Positions 9,395 through 18,181 of a DNA stretch of 54,809 nt are shown piece after piece. The DNA is from Stappia indica (lineage in GTDB: Bacteria > Pseudomonadota > Alphaproteobacteria > Rhizobiales > Stappiaceae). The stretch covers positions 1 through 54,809 of the forward strand of contig NZ_JAIVMG010000019.1 of assembly GCF_020177335.1 (NCBI RefSeq), given 5' to 3'. The notes under the pieces are model-generated. The model was not told the origin of the DNA, made no database searches, and was given only the letters and a program-made list of their open reading frames with translations. A program made the translations under genes and the position numbers. Numbering within the stretch: position 1 is the stretch's first letter; every line of letters starts with the position of its first letter.

Positions 9395-10624
9395 TCAATG
9401 GCCTTTCAGAACAAGGGTCTGAATCGGCAGCAGAAGAGCCTGGATCCGCAGGATGAGCGCGTGAACCAGCCCGACCGCATCGAGCGAGTGATATCCGACT
9501 TTCTGAAGGGTGCTCAGGTTCGGGTCGTCAAGTCTGTCGTGATAGCTGGAATAGGCATTGGCGATGCAGGTCGCGCCCTGCGGGAGCCCATCCAGCCCGC
9601 CCCTGAAGAGCGGTTCCATGATGACCGTTATGGTACCGGAACTCGACATCTGCCCAACGTCCACAAGTTGGTCGGTGGGCCTGACCTGACCCGAAGCGAT
9701 GACATCCTGAACCTCGGTCACCACCATCGGAATGATCTGCCAGGGTTTGGAGGGACAGGTGACCTCGCCGATCATGCCCGGCTTGATCACCTGGGCCTCG
9801 ATCTGACCGAAGCCGGCTGCCAAGGCGTTCACCTTGCGCGTTGGAACAAGAATACCCGCCGGACGCAACATCGGGTTTATCACATCGCCGGGACGCAACG
9901 AAAATTGCTGAACGACACCGTCGGTGCCGGCGACAACGAGTGTTTTGTCGAGTTCTATCTGGGCCTGCGCCAGAACTGCTTCCGCGCTTGCCTTTTGCGC
10001 CGGCAACTGGAATTCGATCTGGGTATTGAGAGATTCGCGCGCGGCGATCGCCGCGTCTGCCTGGCCGCGCTGGGTTTCCACCCGCACCGCGGCGCGCTCG
10101 ACCTCCCGCCGTGCGATCGCATCGGGATTGCGTCTGTAGAGTTCACTGCGGGTGTTGTAGTCGTCCTGGGCCTGCTTAAGCATCCCTTGCGCCTGGGCAA
10201 TACGCCCGTCGGCTTCCTTCAACTGGGCCTTGGCCACGCGTATCTGCGCCTCGATTTCCTCTACTCGGCGCTTGGCTGTTTCCACCGCAGCCTTCTGATC
10301 GACATCGTCTAGACGAAAGATCGGTTGGCCTTTAGTCACGGCTTGGTTGATATCGACAAAGGTCTCCGCGACGCGCCCCCTGTATTCCGGCAGGATCGTG
10401 ACCGTACGAAACACGGAATTCGCAGCCTTGGTCGACGGATGGAAGTAGAAGATCGTGGTGATCAGGCTGAGCGTGAGGATCAGGCAGAGGGTGATGCCCC
10501 ACCGCAGCTCGTACCAGACCGAGAACAGCGTGATCTCGTATCCCAGACGCTTTCCCTGAACGAACCGGCGAAAGAGAAAATCCGGCAGGACAGTGACGGT
10601 CGAACACACCATCAGTTCAAACAT
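9395..10624 (-). CDS. HlyD-family membrane-fusion protein (YibH/YiaV-like)
   Basis: The start at 10624 has AAGGAGG 9 nt upstream. A short N-terminal region is followed by a membrane span (about 50-66, GITLCLILTLSLITTIFYF). A lipoyl half (TILPEYRGRVAETFVDINQAVTKGQPIFRLDD) leads into a long coiled coil (about 110-215), then the second lipoyl half and beta-barrel (VVAGTDGVVQQFSLRPGDVI). This is the periplasmic adaptor layout of tripartite efflux systems. No RND or outer-membrane partner is encoded here. The pairing with a small membrane protein only 3 bp upstream resembles the E. coli yibH-yibI and yiaV-yiaW pairs. The AI-2E gene downstream may share the transcript. Confidence 0.85.
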   Translation of the reverse strand: MFELMVCSTVTVLPDFLFRRFVQGKRLGYEITLFSVWYELRWGITLCLILTLSLITTIFYFHPSTKAANSVFRTVTILPEYRGRVAETFVDINQAVTKGQPIFRLDDVDQKAAVETAKRRVEEIEAQIRVAKAQLKEADGRIAQAQGMLKQAQDDYNTRSELYRRNPDAIARREVERAAVRVETQRGQADAAIAARESLNTQIEFQLPAQKASAEAVLAQAQIELDKTLVVAGTDGVVQQFSLRPGDVINPMLRPAGILVPTRKVNALAAGFGQIEAQVIKPGMIGEVTCPSKPWQIIPMVVTEVQDVIASGQVRPTDQLVDVGQMSSSGTITVIMEPLFRGGLDGLPQGATCIANAYSSYHDRLDDPNLSTLQKVGYHSLDAVGLVHALILRIQALLLPIQTLVLKGH

Positions 10625-10627
10625 CGC

Positions 10628-11101
10628 TCAAGCCTCCTTCGGCCCCTGCTCGCCGTCGAGACCGTGCGGCCGGCCGGGTTCTTCGGAGTCCGGTTGCTCC
10701 GTTTCGTCGACAGGCGGTTCGACCTGTAGGTCGGCATCGCTCTTTCCCGCCATACGGCCGAGTGATTGCGCCATGGAAGACAAAGGCGTGGTCAGGTCGG
10801 GCAGCGGGACGAGGGCCAGAAGCAGCGCGGCAATCCAGAAGGCATGATTGTGGGTGAACAACGCGATAAGGCAGAGAACAGCCACGATCTCGAACTGTAT
10901 CTTCTGCCCCTTGTGCGCCATTTGCTCGGGCAGGTGATGTAGCTTGAAATAGAACACGCCGAGCCCGATGATCATCCCCAGGAGGAGGATCCCGGTCGCC
11001 CACATCAGCCAGTCGGTCTGACCCGGCAACGGGATATAGGGGGGCAGGTGATCGATGGCCTCCGGATGTAGCAGGTCTGCGCCGGGGTGTTCTATGGCCA
11101 C
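10628..11101 (-). CDS. Small inner-membrane protein, possibly DUF3302/YiaW-like
   Basis: The gene starts with GTG preceded by GAGGAAG. It encodes 157 residues with two or three membrane spans (TDWLMWATGILLLGMIIGLGVFYF; then FEIVAVLCLIALFTHNHAFWIAALLLALVPLP) and a charged, acidic, proline-rich C-terminal tail predicted to be soluble. It ends 3 bp before the HlyD-like gene, so the two are surely co-transcribed. The position matches the small membrane partner of E. coli YibH/YiaV. That analogy, more than any motif, suggests DUF3302. The molecular role is unknown; it may stabilise or anchor the adaptor protein. Confidence 0.65.
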   Translation of the reverse strand: MAIEHPGADLLHPEAIDHLPPYIPLPGQTDWLMWATGILLLGMIIGLGVFYFKLHHLPEQMAHKGQKIQFEIVAVLCLIALFTHNHAFWIAALLLALVPLPDLTTPLSSMAQSLGRMAGKSDADLQVEPPVDETEQPDSEEPGRPHGLDGEQGPKEA

Positions 11102-11292
11102 GGAATACTTCCTCGCAATTTCGCGCTACTGAGGTCCACTATAACCGTGAAAACCGGCCCGCACATCAGATGACCGGTCTCTGTCGCGCCGGCACCGTCG
11201 ATCTGTTCAGGCAATCTAATCAGAGATATATTTTCCGCTGAACGCGCGGCATGTAAATTACTGTTAATCTGGAGATACGCGCTCCCCGCAGT

Positions 11293-12942
11293 TCATTCGG
11301 ACCGTATTCGTTTCAGCCGGACATCAGGGGTCCAACCCGGGTCAATCTGTCCGATGGCACAGACGATGTCTTCGATCAGATCCGGATGAATCTGGCGAAA
11401 TGCGAGATCTGTTTCAAGCCTGGTCCGCAAGGTCGGGATAATCCGCTCGACTTCCCGCAACTCCTCCCGTGCCGGCCCCAACCTGCCAAGCCGCCTCAGA
11501 GCCGCGGCGGCCGCCAGATGGACATATCCGTTCGCTGGAGCTCCGATGGCAGAGGTTTCCTGAAGGGCCTTTTCGTAGCGGCCCTCGGTGAAATGATAGA
11601 AGAAAAGCCCCATCCTGTAGCTTCCGGGTTGCAGGGGATTTCGCGCATAGGCTTCCTCGATCAGCGGGACGCCGGTTTCCCACTCCATACGCATCGCCAT
11701 CCGGAAACCGAGTTCGGCGAGCAGTTCGGAATCGTTCGGATTGAACGAACGAGCAATCTCAAGGCTTTTGACGCTCTCTTCCTGCATGCCGGAAAACCAC
11801 TGTGCAATGGCCCTAGCGTGATAGGCTCGACTGGACCCTGGAGCAATACGGATTGCCTTGTCCGCAAGATCCAGAGCGTGCTCAAGCGGGCGGGGACTGC
11901 CTTGCGGCAGGTCATATCCATAGCGCGCCGCATCCGAGTAAAGCATTGAAAGGCATGAATATGCCGCCGCAAAGCCCGGATCCTCGACAACGGTTCGTTC
12001 AAGATCACGGCGGAGCGGTTCGAACAATGCAGGATCCAGCGACCTCCAGTAATCCTGAAAATCGAGAATTTTCTGGTATCCCGAGAAGTGTTTCGGTGTC
12101 TCGCCCGAAGATTCCCGTGCTTGGCTGTCCAGAATTCCGTCTCGCTGCGCAATGACAGCTGTGACATCCGCAGCTATTCTGGCGCAAAGACCATTGAACT
12201 GCTGAGGCTTGAGTTCTCCATCGATCTCGGGCTCTGCTCCATAGGCCCAAATGAAACGTCCGTCCGGCCTTTTCAGCAGCATTTCCACATGCATGGATTC
12301 CGCCGATACCGTCACTGAACCGCTCAGGCGGTATTCCGCCCTAAACTCATGCGGGCCTTTTCCTTCCGCGCCGGGCACATCGCTCAGTTCCGTTGTGTCG
12401 AATCCATAGACGAACAACTCGGTAAATCTGGTAAGCGCCGCGATCACATTTCGTGTCAACTTGCGGCCTATGCCCGGACATGGAGTGCAATCCCCGTCCT
12501 GTTCGAAGGGCTCCACCAGAATACGCGGGCCGCGCAACTTAATTTCAAGGTCCAGAGATCGGCTACCGTGTTCAGCAGCAGGAGGCGACTGATCGCGAAG
12601 CCGGAATTCCGGCACATATGCACCTTTCGGGATTTCAATCCGAAGATCGGACGGATCAGTATTCTTGAGATAAAAATGTTCGATTGCCCGGCGCAGGCGG
12701 GCCGCCTCGATACGAACGATGGAATCCTGCAGGGGATCGAAATCGTCACCGCGTTTGAATACGCTCGTGGCGATGCTGTAGGCCTTTATCCGGTCGCTAC
12801 GGCCCGCCAGCGTTTCTTCCACGATGTATGTCAGAAAATTGCGATTGCGTTCCGATGCTTCAAACTCCGAAGCGTCAAGTACACGCTTCAACTCGCGACG
12901 AACTCCTTCCACGGAAACTGAATTTTCAATATCGTCACTCAT
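11293..12942 (-). CDS. TPR-repeat regulator with TolB-like middle domain
   Basis: Three regions are visible in 549 residues. The N-terminus (about 10-115) has the SERNRNFLTYIVEETLAGR...IKAYSIATSVFKR...DSIVRIEAARLRRAIEHFY pattern shared by a family of TPR regulators often annotated as adenylate-cyclase-like. A TolB-like alpha/beta region (about 135-270) follows, including RLSGSVTVSAESMHVEMLL. TPR-type helices run from about 325 to 520 (DPGFAAAYSCLSMLY, SRAYHARAIAQW, NDSELLAELGFRM). No cyclase domain and no membrane span are present. It is divergent from the decarboxylase cluster across a 203-bp gap, so control of that cluster is a reasonable inference but not shown. AGGAG abuts the ATG with no spacer, which is unusual. 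Confidence 0.7.
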   Translation of the reverse strand: MSDDIENSVSVEGVRRELKRVLDASEFEASERNRNFLTYIVEETLAGRSDRIKAYSIATSVFKRGDDFDPLQDSIVRIEAARLRRAIEHFYLKNTDPSDLRIEIPKGAYVPEFRLRDQSPPAAEHGSRSLDLEIKLRGPRILVEPFEQDGDCTPCPGIGRKLTRNVIAALTRFTELFVYGFDTTELSDVPGAEGKGPHEFRAEYRLSGSVTVSAESMHVEMLLKRPDGRFIWAYGAEPEIDGELKPQQFNGLCARIAADVTAVIAQRDGILDSQARESSGETPKHFSGYQKILDFQDYWRSLDPALFEPLRRDLERTVVEDPGFAAAYSCLSMLYSDAARYGYDLPQGSPRPLEHALDLADKAIRIAPGSSRAYHARAIAQWFSGMQEESVKSLEIARSFNPNDSELLAELGFRMAMRMEWETGVPLIEEAYARNPLQPGSYRMGLFFYHFTEGRYEKALQETSAIGAPANGYVHLAAAAALRRLGRLGPAREELREVERIIPTLRTRLETDLAFRQIHPDLIEDIVCAIGQIDPGWTPDVRLKRIRSE

Positions 12943-13145
12943 CTCCTAATTACCCTTGGCAACAAGACACAACACAACAAAAATTTCTACAATTCGATGA
13001 CCCCTGCCCGCCACAGGCATAGATACCAAGGTGAAACGTCACCGTAACGTACCCGTAAAAATGATGATTATTCGTGCCTCTCGGAAATAATCAAGAAAAT
13101 TCGTGATCCTTCGAGGGTGCTTCGATTTTAGGGGGATACGGGGCC

Positions 13146-13394
13146 GTGCATGCAATTGATCATGTTGTGGCGCGCTTTCCTAAACAGGCTTCGATCGTCC
13201 GCAGATTGTATCTCAGCGACGAACATTTCCGTGCAGTCTGTGAGGATTACCTGCTGTGCATCAACTCACTGACCAAGTTCGAAGCCCGCCCGGACGCGAA
13301 CTCGCGACCCGAGGTCGCGGAGTATCGCCAATTGCGACAGGAACTCGAACTCGAAATGGCGACTTATGTGAAGGCATCCAAGGTTCTGCGGTGA
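13146..13394 (+). CDS. Small conserved-looking protein upstream of the decarboxylase
   Basis: An 82-residue protein starts at GTG with a G-rich ribosome-binding stretch just upstream. It is predicted all-helical and highly charged (VVARFPKQASIVRRLYLSDEHFRAVCEDYLLC, then YRQLRQELELEMATYVKASKVL). There is no signal peptide, membrane span or metal motif. It lies between the TPR regulator and the decarboxylase, on the same strand as the latter and 139 bp before it. Small helical proteins of this look occur beside stress operons, but I cannot assign a family. It could be an accessory or regulator of the decarboxylase. Confidence 0.55.
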   Translation: MHAIDHVVARFPKQASIVRRLYLSDEHFRAVCEDYLLCINSLTKFEARPDANSRPEVAEYRQLRQELELEMATYVKASKVLR

Positions 13395-13533
13395 CCCGCG
13401 ATCGAGAGCAGCTTGGGTCGGCATGATTGACAGTAAACTACATACGCCCAATGGAGCCCAAACAGCAGGAAGAATTAAGATTTCCCTGAGGAAGAAGGGC
13501 GAACACAGCGTCGTATAACGGAAGGATTCTGAA

Positions 13534-16275
13534 GTGGCAAAGAACGGTAGAGCACCCGAAAGCGCCGAAAAGGCGAGAATTGACCATTTTTTTTCACTTC
13601 CCGGCGCGCGCGCGGATCGTTGGCGGGCCCTGCATGGCGCCGCGCGAGACTGGGCTCGTGGAAGAGGCCAGGAGAACGAAGTCCGCTCCCTGTTTGAGGT
13701 ACTCGGTGCCGATGAAGCTTTTTTCGCCTATCCCGGACGCCAGTTGCTCGCCACGCTCCGCGAACGCATCGAAGACGGTCAGGCCGAGGCAGCCGCAACA
13801 TTGGCCCGCCGCATTTCGGAATCCATCCTGACCCGCTCCTACAAGGACGATGAAGACGGTTGGCAGGCAGCCGAAACCGCCGCTGACGCCCCCCCGGAAG
13901 TCAACACGACGACACTCGCACGCGGTCAATTGCATCGCCCCTATTTCGAGATGCTTGTCGTTGCGCCCGGCGCAGCAACCCGAGGCGACAAAATAGTCGA
14001 AGGATCGCGCCGCCTGCGTCGCGCCGAAGATCCCTTCATCTACGAGGCTGTGCCGGTGGCCAGCTTCGAAGAAGCGCTCTGCGCCATCATCCTGAACCCC
14101 GCGATCTCGGCTGTGACGCTGTATGAGGGATTCGACGTCGAATCCCGGAACGAAGTTCCGATCCTGCGCAGTTTTCTCAAATCTGCAGGCTTTGGTGCTG
14201 ATAATTTCGACACGGACGATTTGCCATTGGCACTTGCCGACGCAATTAATCGAATTCGTCCCGAGCTGGATGTTTACCTGCTTTCGGACCGTCATGTCGA
14301 AAGCATCGCTGGCGATCCCCGTGCGGCCAACATCCGACGCGTGCTCTATTCGGTCGAGGAACTCCTGGAATTGCATCTTTGCGTCCTTGAGGGCGTCGCC
14401 GACCGCTTCCGGACGCCGTTCTTCGACAATCTCAAGAAATACGCGATGCGGCCGATCAGCACGTTCCATGCCCTGCCGATCGCCCGCGGAAAATCGGTGT
14501 TCAAGTCCGACTGGATTCGCGACATGGGTGAGTTCTACGGCCTGAACATCTTCCTGGCGGAGTCGAGCGCCACCACCGGCGGCCTGGACAGCCTGCTGGA
14601 GCCCACCGGCAACATCAAGGGAGCCCAAGAGATGGCCGCCCGGGCCTTCGGGGCCGACCATGTCTTCTTCGTCACCAACGGCACCAGCACCTCGAACAAG
14701 ATGGTGCACCAGGCGCTGGTGGCGCCAGGCGATATCGTTCTGCTCGACCGCAATTGCCACAAGTCGCACCACTACGGGTTGGTCCTGGCCGGCGGCCAGC
14801 CGCTCTACATCGATGCCTTCCCGATGACGGAATACTCAATGTATGGCGCGGTACCGCTTTCCAGCATCAAGAAGGCATTGCTTGATCTCAAGGCCGATGG
14901 CCGTCTTGACCGCGCAAAAATGGTCGATCTCACCAACTGCACCTTCGACGGTCACATCTACAACACCCGCCGGGTGATGGAGGAGTGCCTCGCAATCAAG
15001 CCGGACCTCATCTTCCTTTGGGACGAGGCCTGGTTCGGCTTCGCGCGCTGGTCGCCTTTCCTGCGGCCCCGCACGGCCATGGGCGCCGCCGATGCGATCG
15101 AAGAATGGATGAAGGATCCGGCTTCGGTGGAGGTCTATGAAAAGCAGCAGAAGGAACTCGGCAAGAACCCCTCCGCCGAAAAGCTGCTGGGCACCCGACT
15201 GATCCCGGATCCGCGCAAGATCCGTCTGCGCGTCTACCAGACCAACTCGACCCACAAGTCGATGTCCGCTCTTCGCCAGGGTTCGATGCTTCTGGTCAAG
15301 GATGTCGATTTTTCCAACGTCGAGGCTCAGTTCCACGAGGCGGTCTTCACCCATGCCTCAACAAGTCCGAACCAGCAGCTCATCGCGAGTCTGGACATTG
15401 CCCGGCGGCAGATGGAACTGGAAGGGTACGGTCTCGTCGCAAATGCCATCGAGATCGCCCTCGATATCCGCAAGGAAGTCAACTCCCACCCGATCATCTC
15501 GAAATACTTCAAAGTGCTTGGCGCCGACGAAATGGTGCCGGCGGAGTACCGGAAAACCGGCTTCGTCGACTTCCTCAAGCCCGGCACGACCTGGGCCGAC
15601 CAGGTGCGGTCGATGCACGAGGACGAGTTCTGCCTGGACCCGACCCGCATGACACTCGTTTGCGGCACCGCCGGCTACGATGGCACCCAGTTCAAGAAGC
15701 TGATGGCCGACGAATACGACATCCAGTTCAACAAGACGTCGCGCAATTCGGTCCTACTTCAGTCGAATATCAACAACACCCGCAGCGACGTCGCGAACCT
15801 CATCCGTGTCCTGCTGCAGATTTCCAACCGGATCGAGCACGACCTGGAAAAGAACGGCGAGAACGGCCGTGCGGCTTTCGCGGCTCGTGTAAAGTCCCTC
15901 ATGGAGGACGTGCCGGACCTGCCGAACTTCAGCCATTTCCAGGAAGCCTTTCGCTGGGATGCGGGCAAAAAGACGTCAGAAGGCGACATGCGCTCGGCCT
16001 TCTACAGCGCCTATTACGCCGACGGCTGCGAGTACCTGCCGCTCGACAGCGAGGAGGTCGACAAGCGCCTGAAGAAGGGACCGGAGATGATTTCGGCCAA
16101 CTTCGTCATTCCCTACCCGCCCGGCTTCCCGATCATGGTGCCCGGCCAGGTGATCACCAAGGAAACAATCGACTTCATGCGCAAGCTCGACGTGAAGGAG
16201 ATCCACGGGTTCGAACGCGCCAGGGGGCTCAAGCTGATCCGGCCGGATCACGCCAAGGACCACGTGCGCAAATAG
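13534..16275 (+). CDS. Orn/Lys/Arg decarboxylase (PLP fold-type I)
   Basis: The GTG start is preceded by GGAAGGA. The 913-residue product contains the full basic-amino-acid decarboxylase layout. A receiver-like wing domain lies at about 140-290. The PLP domain has SATTGGLDSLLEPTGNIKGAQ, HVFFVTNGTSTSNKM and DEAWFGFARWSPF; the last contains the Asp that holds the pyridine nitrogen. The PLP lysine is Lys575 in STHKSMSALRQGSM. A C-terminal domain ends in ISANFVIPYPPGFPIMVPGQVI. It removes CO2 from arginine, lysine or ornithine and consumes a proton; which substrate cannot be told by eye. About 130 extra N-terminal residues precede the wing compared with E. coli AdiA or CadA. No APC antiporter follows; an AspT-type antiporter does, 67 bp on. 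Confidence 0.92.
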   Translation: MAKNGRAPESAEKARIDHFFSLPGARADRWRALHGAARDWARGRGQENEVRSLFEVLGADEAFFAYPGRQLLATLRERIEDGQAEAAATLARRISESILTRSYKDDEDGWQAAETAADAPPEVNTTTLARGQLHRPYFEMLVVAPGAATRGDKIVEGSRRLRRAEDPFIYEAVPVASFEEALCAIILNPAISAVTLYEGFDVESRNEVPILRSFLKSAGFGADNFDTDDLPLALADAINRIRPELDVYLLSDRHVESIAGDPRAANIRRVLYSVEELLELHLCVLEGVADRFRTPFFDNLKKYAMRPISTFHALPIARGKSVFKSDWIRDMGEFYGLNIFLAESSATTGGLDSLLEPTGNIKGAQEMAARAFGADHVFFVTNGTSTSNKMVHQALVAPGDIVLLDRNCHKSHHYGLVLAGGQPLYIDAFPMTEYSMYGAVPLSSIKKALLDLKADGRLDRAKMVDLTNCTFDGHIYNTRRVMEECLAIKPDLIFLWDEAWFGFARWSPFLRPRTAMGAADAIEEWMKDPASVEVYEKQQKELGKNPSAEKLLGTRLIPDPRKIRLRVYQTNSTHKSMSALRQGSMLLVKDVDFSNVEAQFHEAVFTHASTSPNQQLIASLDIARRQMELEGYGLVANAIEIALDIRKEVNSHPIISKYFKVLGADEMVPAEYRKTGFVDFLKPGTTWADQVRSMHEDEFCLDPTRMTLVCGTAGYDGTQFKKLMADEYDIQFNKTSRNSVLLQSNINNTRSDVANLIRVLLQISNRIEHDLEKNGENGRAAFAARVKSLMEDVPDLPNFSHFQEAFRWDAGKKTSEGDMRSAFYSAYYADGCEYLPLDSEEVDKRLKKGPEMISANFVIPYPPGFPIMVPGQVITKETIDFMRKLDVKEIHGFERARGLKLIRPDHAKDHVRK

Positions 16276-16342
16276 GACAAACGGCGCCGGTACCGATCGT
16301 CGCCGCGAACAAGCGGCGCGAATTCAGAACAGGGTGGCAATC

Positions 16343-18040
16343 ATGTGGACTTACATTGCGGAAACTCTCCAAGCGAATCCCCAACTCGCAATCTTCTTCA
16401 CACTCGCGGCCGGCTATTGGATCGGAGCTCTGCGCTATGGCAGTTTCAGTCTCGGCGCAGTCACCGGAACGCTGCTTGCAGGCGTGGTGATCGGCCAGAT
16501 CGGCATCGAGATTTCAGGCCAGGTGAAGTCGATCTTCTTCATCATGTTCCTGTTCGCGGTCGGCTTCGGCGTCGGGCCGCAGTTCGTTCGCGGGATAGCC
16601 ACGGATGGTCTGCCACAGGCGATCTTCGCGGTGGTCATATCGGTTCTCTGTCTGCTGGTCGTCTATATCGCAGCGATCGTTGCGGGCTACGGCCCCGGCT
16701 TGGCGGCAGGCCTACTCGGAGGCGCTCAAACGATATCCGCGTCCATCGGCCTTGCGACGGATGCGATCAATAACTCGGGATTATCCCCGGAAGACGCAAA
16801 GGCTCAGGCCAACCTCATTCCGGTTGCCTATGCCATCACCTATCTGTTCGGAACGATCGGTACCGGCTGGATCCTCGCGTTTCTCGGGCCGAAAATGCTC
16901 GGCACGAACATTGCGGATGCCTGCAAGCGCTATGAGCGCGAAGTGCTTGCTGGCAGTTCGAAAGAGACAAGCATGATAAGCGCATGGCGGGCGCGCGAAC
17001 TGCGTGCCTATCGCGTGCGGGAAAACGGCGTTGCGGTCGGCAAGACCATCAAGGACGTCGAGGACATGGCGTCTGCCAGGGGCGAACGGCTGTTCGTCGA
17101 GCGCCTTCGCCAGAACGGTGCCATCATTGACTTTGCGCCAGACACGGTGCTTCAGGCCGGCGACGTCGTCGGCGTGTCCGGCCGCCGCGAGGTGCTGGTC
17201 AAGGTACTTGGACAGGGCGAGGAAATTGAGGATCGCGAGCTCCTCGATATTCCCGTCGAAGGCGTTGACGTGCTGATAACATCCAAGGTGCTTGACGGCC
17301 GCGACCTGATTTCGATCGCGAAAGACCCCGCGAGCCGCGGCGTCTACCTCAACTCGATCAAACGCGGATCCATGTCGGTCAACATTCCAGTCATGCCCAA
17401 GACCCAAATTCAACGCGGGGATATCGTACGCGTGACCGGTTCGAAGGACAACGTGGAGCGCTTCATCAAGGAATTCGGTTTCGCCGACCGACCGCAGACA
17501 ATCACCAACATGATACTTGTCGGATTGGCGATCATGATCGGAGGTCTCGTCGGGTCCCTTGTCCTACCGGTCGGTGGCGTACCGATTACGCTCAGCACTT
17601 CGGGCGGGGCCCTGATTGCCGGCATCATTGTGGGCTGGCTTCGGACCGTAAAACCTCAGATCGGAAACGTTCCGGCGCCGACGCTGTGGTTCATGAACTC
17701 AGTCGGCCTCAACGTCTTCATCGCCATCGTCGGCATCAGCTCCGGTCCGACCTTCATCGCAGGGCTTAAGGAAGCAGGCTTCGGCCTGTTCTTCTGGGGA
17801 ATATTTGCGACCTCTGTGCCCATGATGCTTGCTCCATGGATCGGCAAGTACATCTTCAAGTTCGATGACGCGATCAATCTCGGCTGCTGTGGCGGCGCCC
17901 GTACATCAACAGCTTCGGTGGCAATGGTCGGTGAACAGGCCCAGAGCGACGTTCCGATGCTCGGCTATACGGTTCCCTACGCCGTCAGCAACACGCTCCT
18001 GACCCTATGGGGCCTTATCATTGTCCTGATGATCATGTGA
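16343..18040 (+). CDS. aspT: AspT-family aspartate:alanine-type antiporter (first copy)
   Basis: The ATG at 16343 fits better than the GTG at 16334 because AGGGTGG lies just ahead of it. The 565-residue protein has the AspT/YidE/YbjL plan. A first membrane block (about 1-165) includes GSFSLGAVTGTLLAGVVIGQIG and GLLGGAQTISASIGLATDAI. Two cytoplasmic RCK_C (TrkA-C) domains follow (about 215-370: GVAVGKTIKDVEDM..., LQAGDVVGVSGRR, IQRGDIVRVTGSK). A second membrane block repeats the first (TLSTSGGALIAGIIVGWLRT, CCGGARTSTASVAMVGEQAQSDVPMLGYTVPYAVSNTLLTLWG). It would exchange an amino acid for its decarboxylation product in the inner membrane. A terminator-like hairpin separates it from the second copy. 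Confidence 0.88.
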   Translation: MWTYIAETLQANPQLAIFFTLAAGYWIGALRYGSFSLGAVTGTLLAGVVIGQIGIEISGQVKSIFFIMFLFAVGFGVGPQFVRGIATDGLPQAIFAVVISVLCLLVVYIAAIVAGYGPGLAAGLLGGAQTISASIGLATDAINNSGLSPEDAKAQANLIPVAYAITYLFGTIGTGWILAFLGPKMLGTNIADACKRYEREVLAGSSKETSMISAWRARELRAYRVRENGVAVGKTIKDVEDMASARGERLFVERLRQNGAIIDFAPDTVLQAGDVVGVSGRREVLVKVLGQGEEIEDRELLDIPVEGVDVLITSKVLDGRDLISIAKDPASRGVYLNSIKRGSMSVNIPVMPKTQIQRGDIVRVTGSKDNVERFIKEFGFADRPQTITNMILVGLAIMIGGLVGSLVLPVGGVPITLSTSGGALIAGIIVGWLRTVKPQIGNVPAPTLWFMNSVGLNVFIAIVGISSGPTFIAGLKEAGFGLFFWGIFATSVPMMLAPWIGKYIFKFDDAINLGCCGGARTSTASVAMVGEQAQSDVPMLGYTVPYAVSNTLLTLWGLIIVLMIM

Positions 18041-18072
18041 TCGGGGACGGAAGCCTCTCGACTGAATGCAGT

Positions 18073-18105
18073 CATCCGGCACAATGCCGGATGATCTTCT
18101 TTATA
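18073..18105 (+). terminator. Hairpin terminator after the first AspT gene
   Basis: A perfect 9-bp stem, CATCCGGCA and TGCCGGATG with a CAA loop (18073-18093), is followed by the T-rich ATCTTCTTTAT. It lies 33 bp after the stop of the first antiporter and 89 bp before the second. It may end most transcripts from the decarboxylase-antiporter pair while allowing some read-through. Confidence 0.6.
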
Positions 18106-18181
18106 GAAATGGACTTGGCCGGCATGCCCAGAGTCCCGCAAGAGGGCCAAACAAGTAATACTGTTTTTGGGGGGACGCAGA

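Noticed and set aside
9317-10312. A 331-codon plus-strand frame opposite the HlyD gene
   Set aside because: It is antisense to a gene with a recognisable lipoyl and coiled-coil layout and has no start context.
13594-14772. A 392-codon open frame on the minus strand inside the decarboxylase
   Set aside because: It is antisense to the conserved decarboxylase and encodes a low-information Arg/Gly/Val-rich product without a ribosome-binding site.
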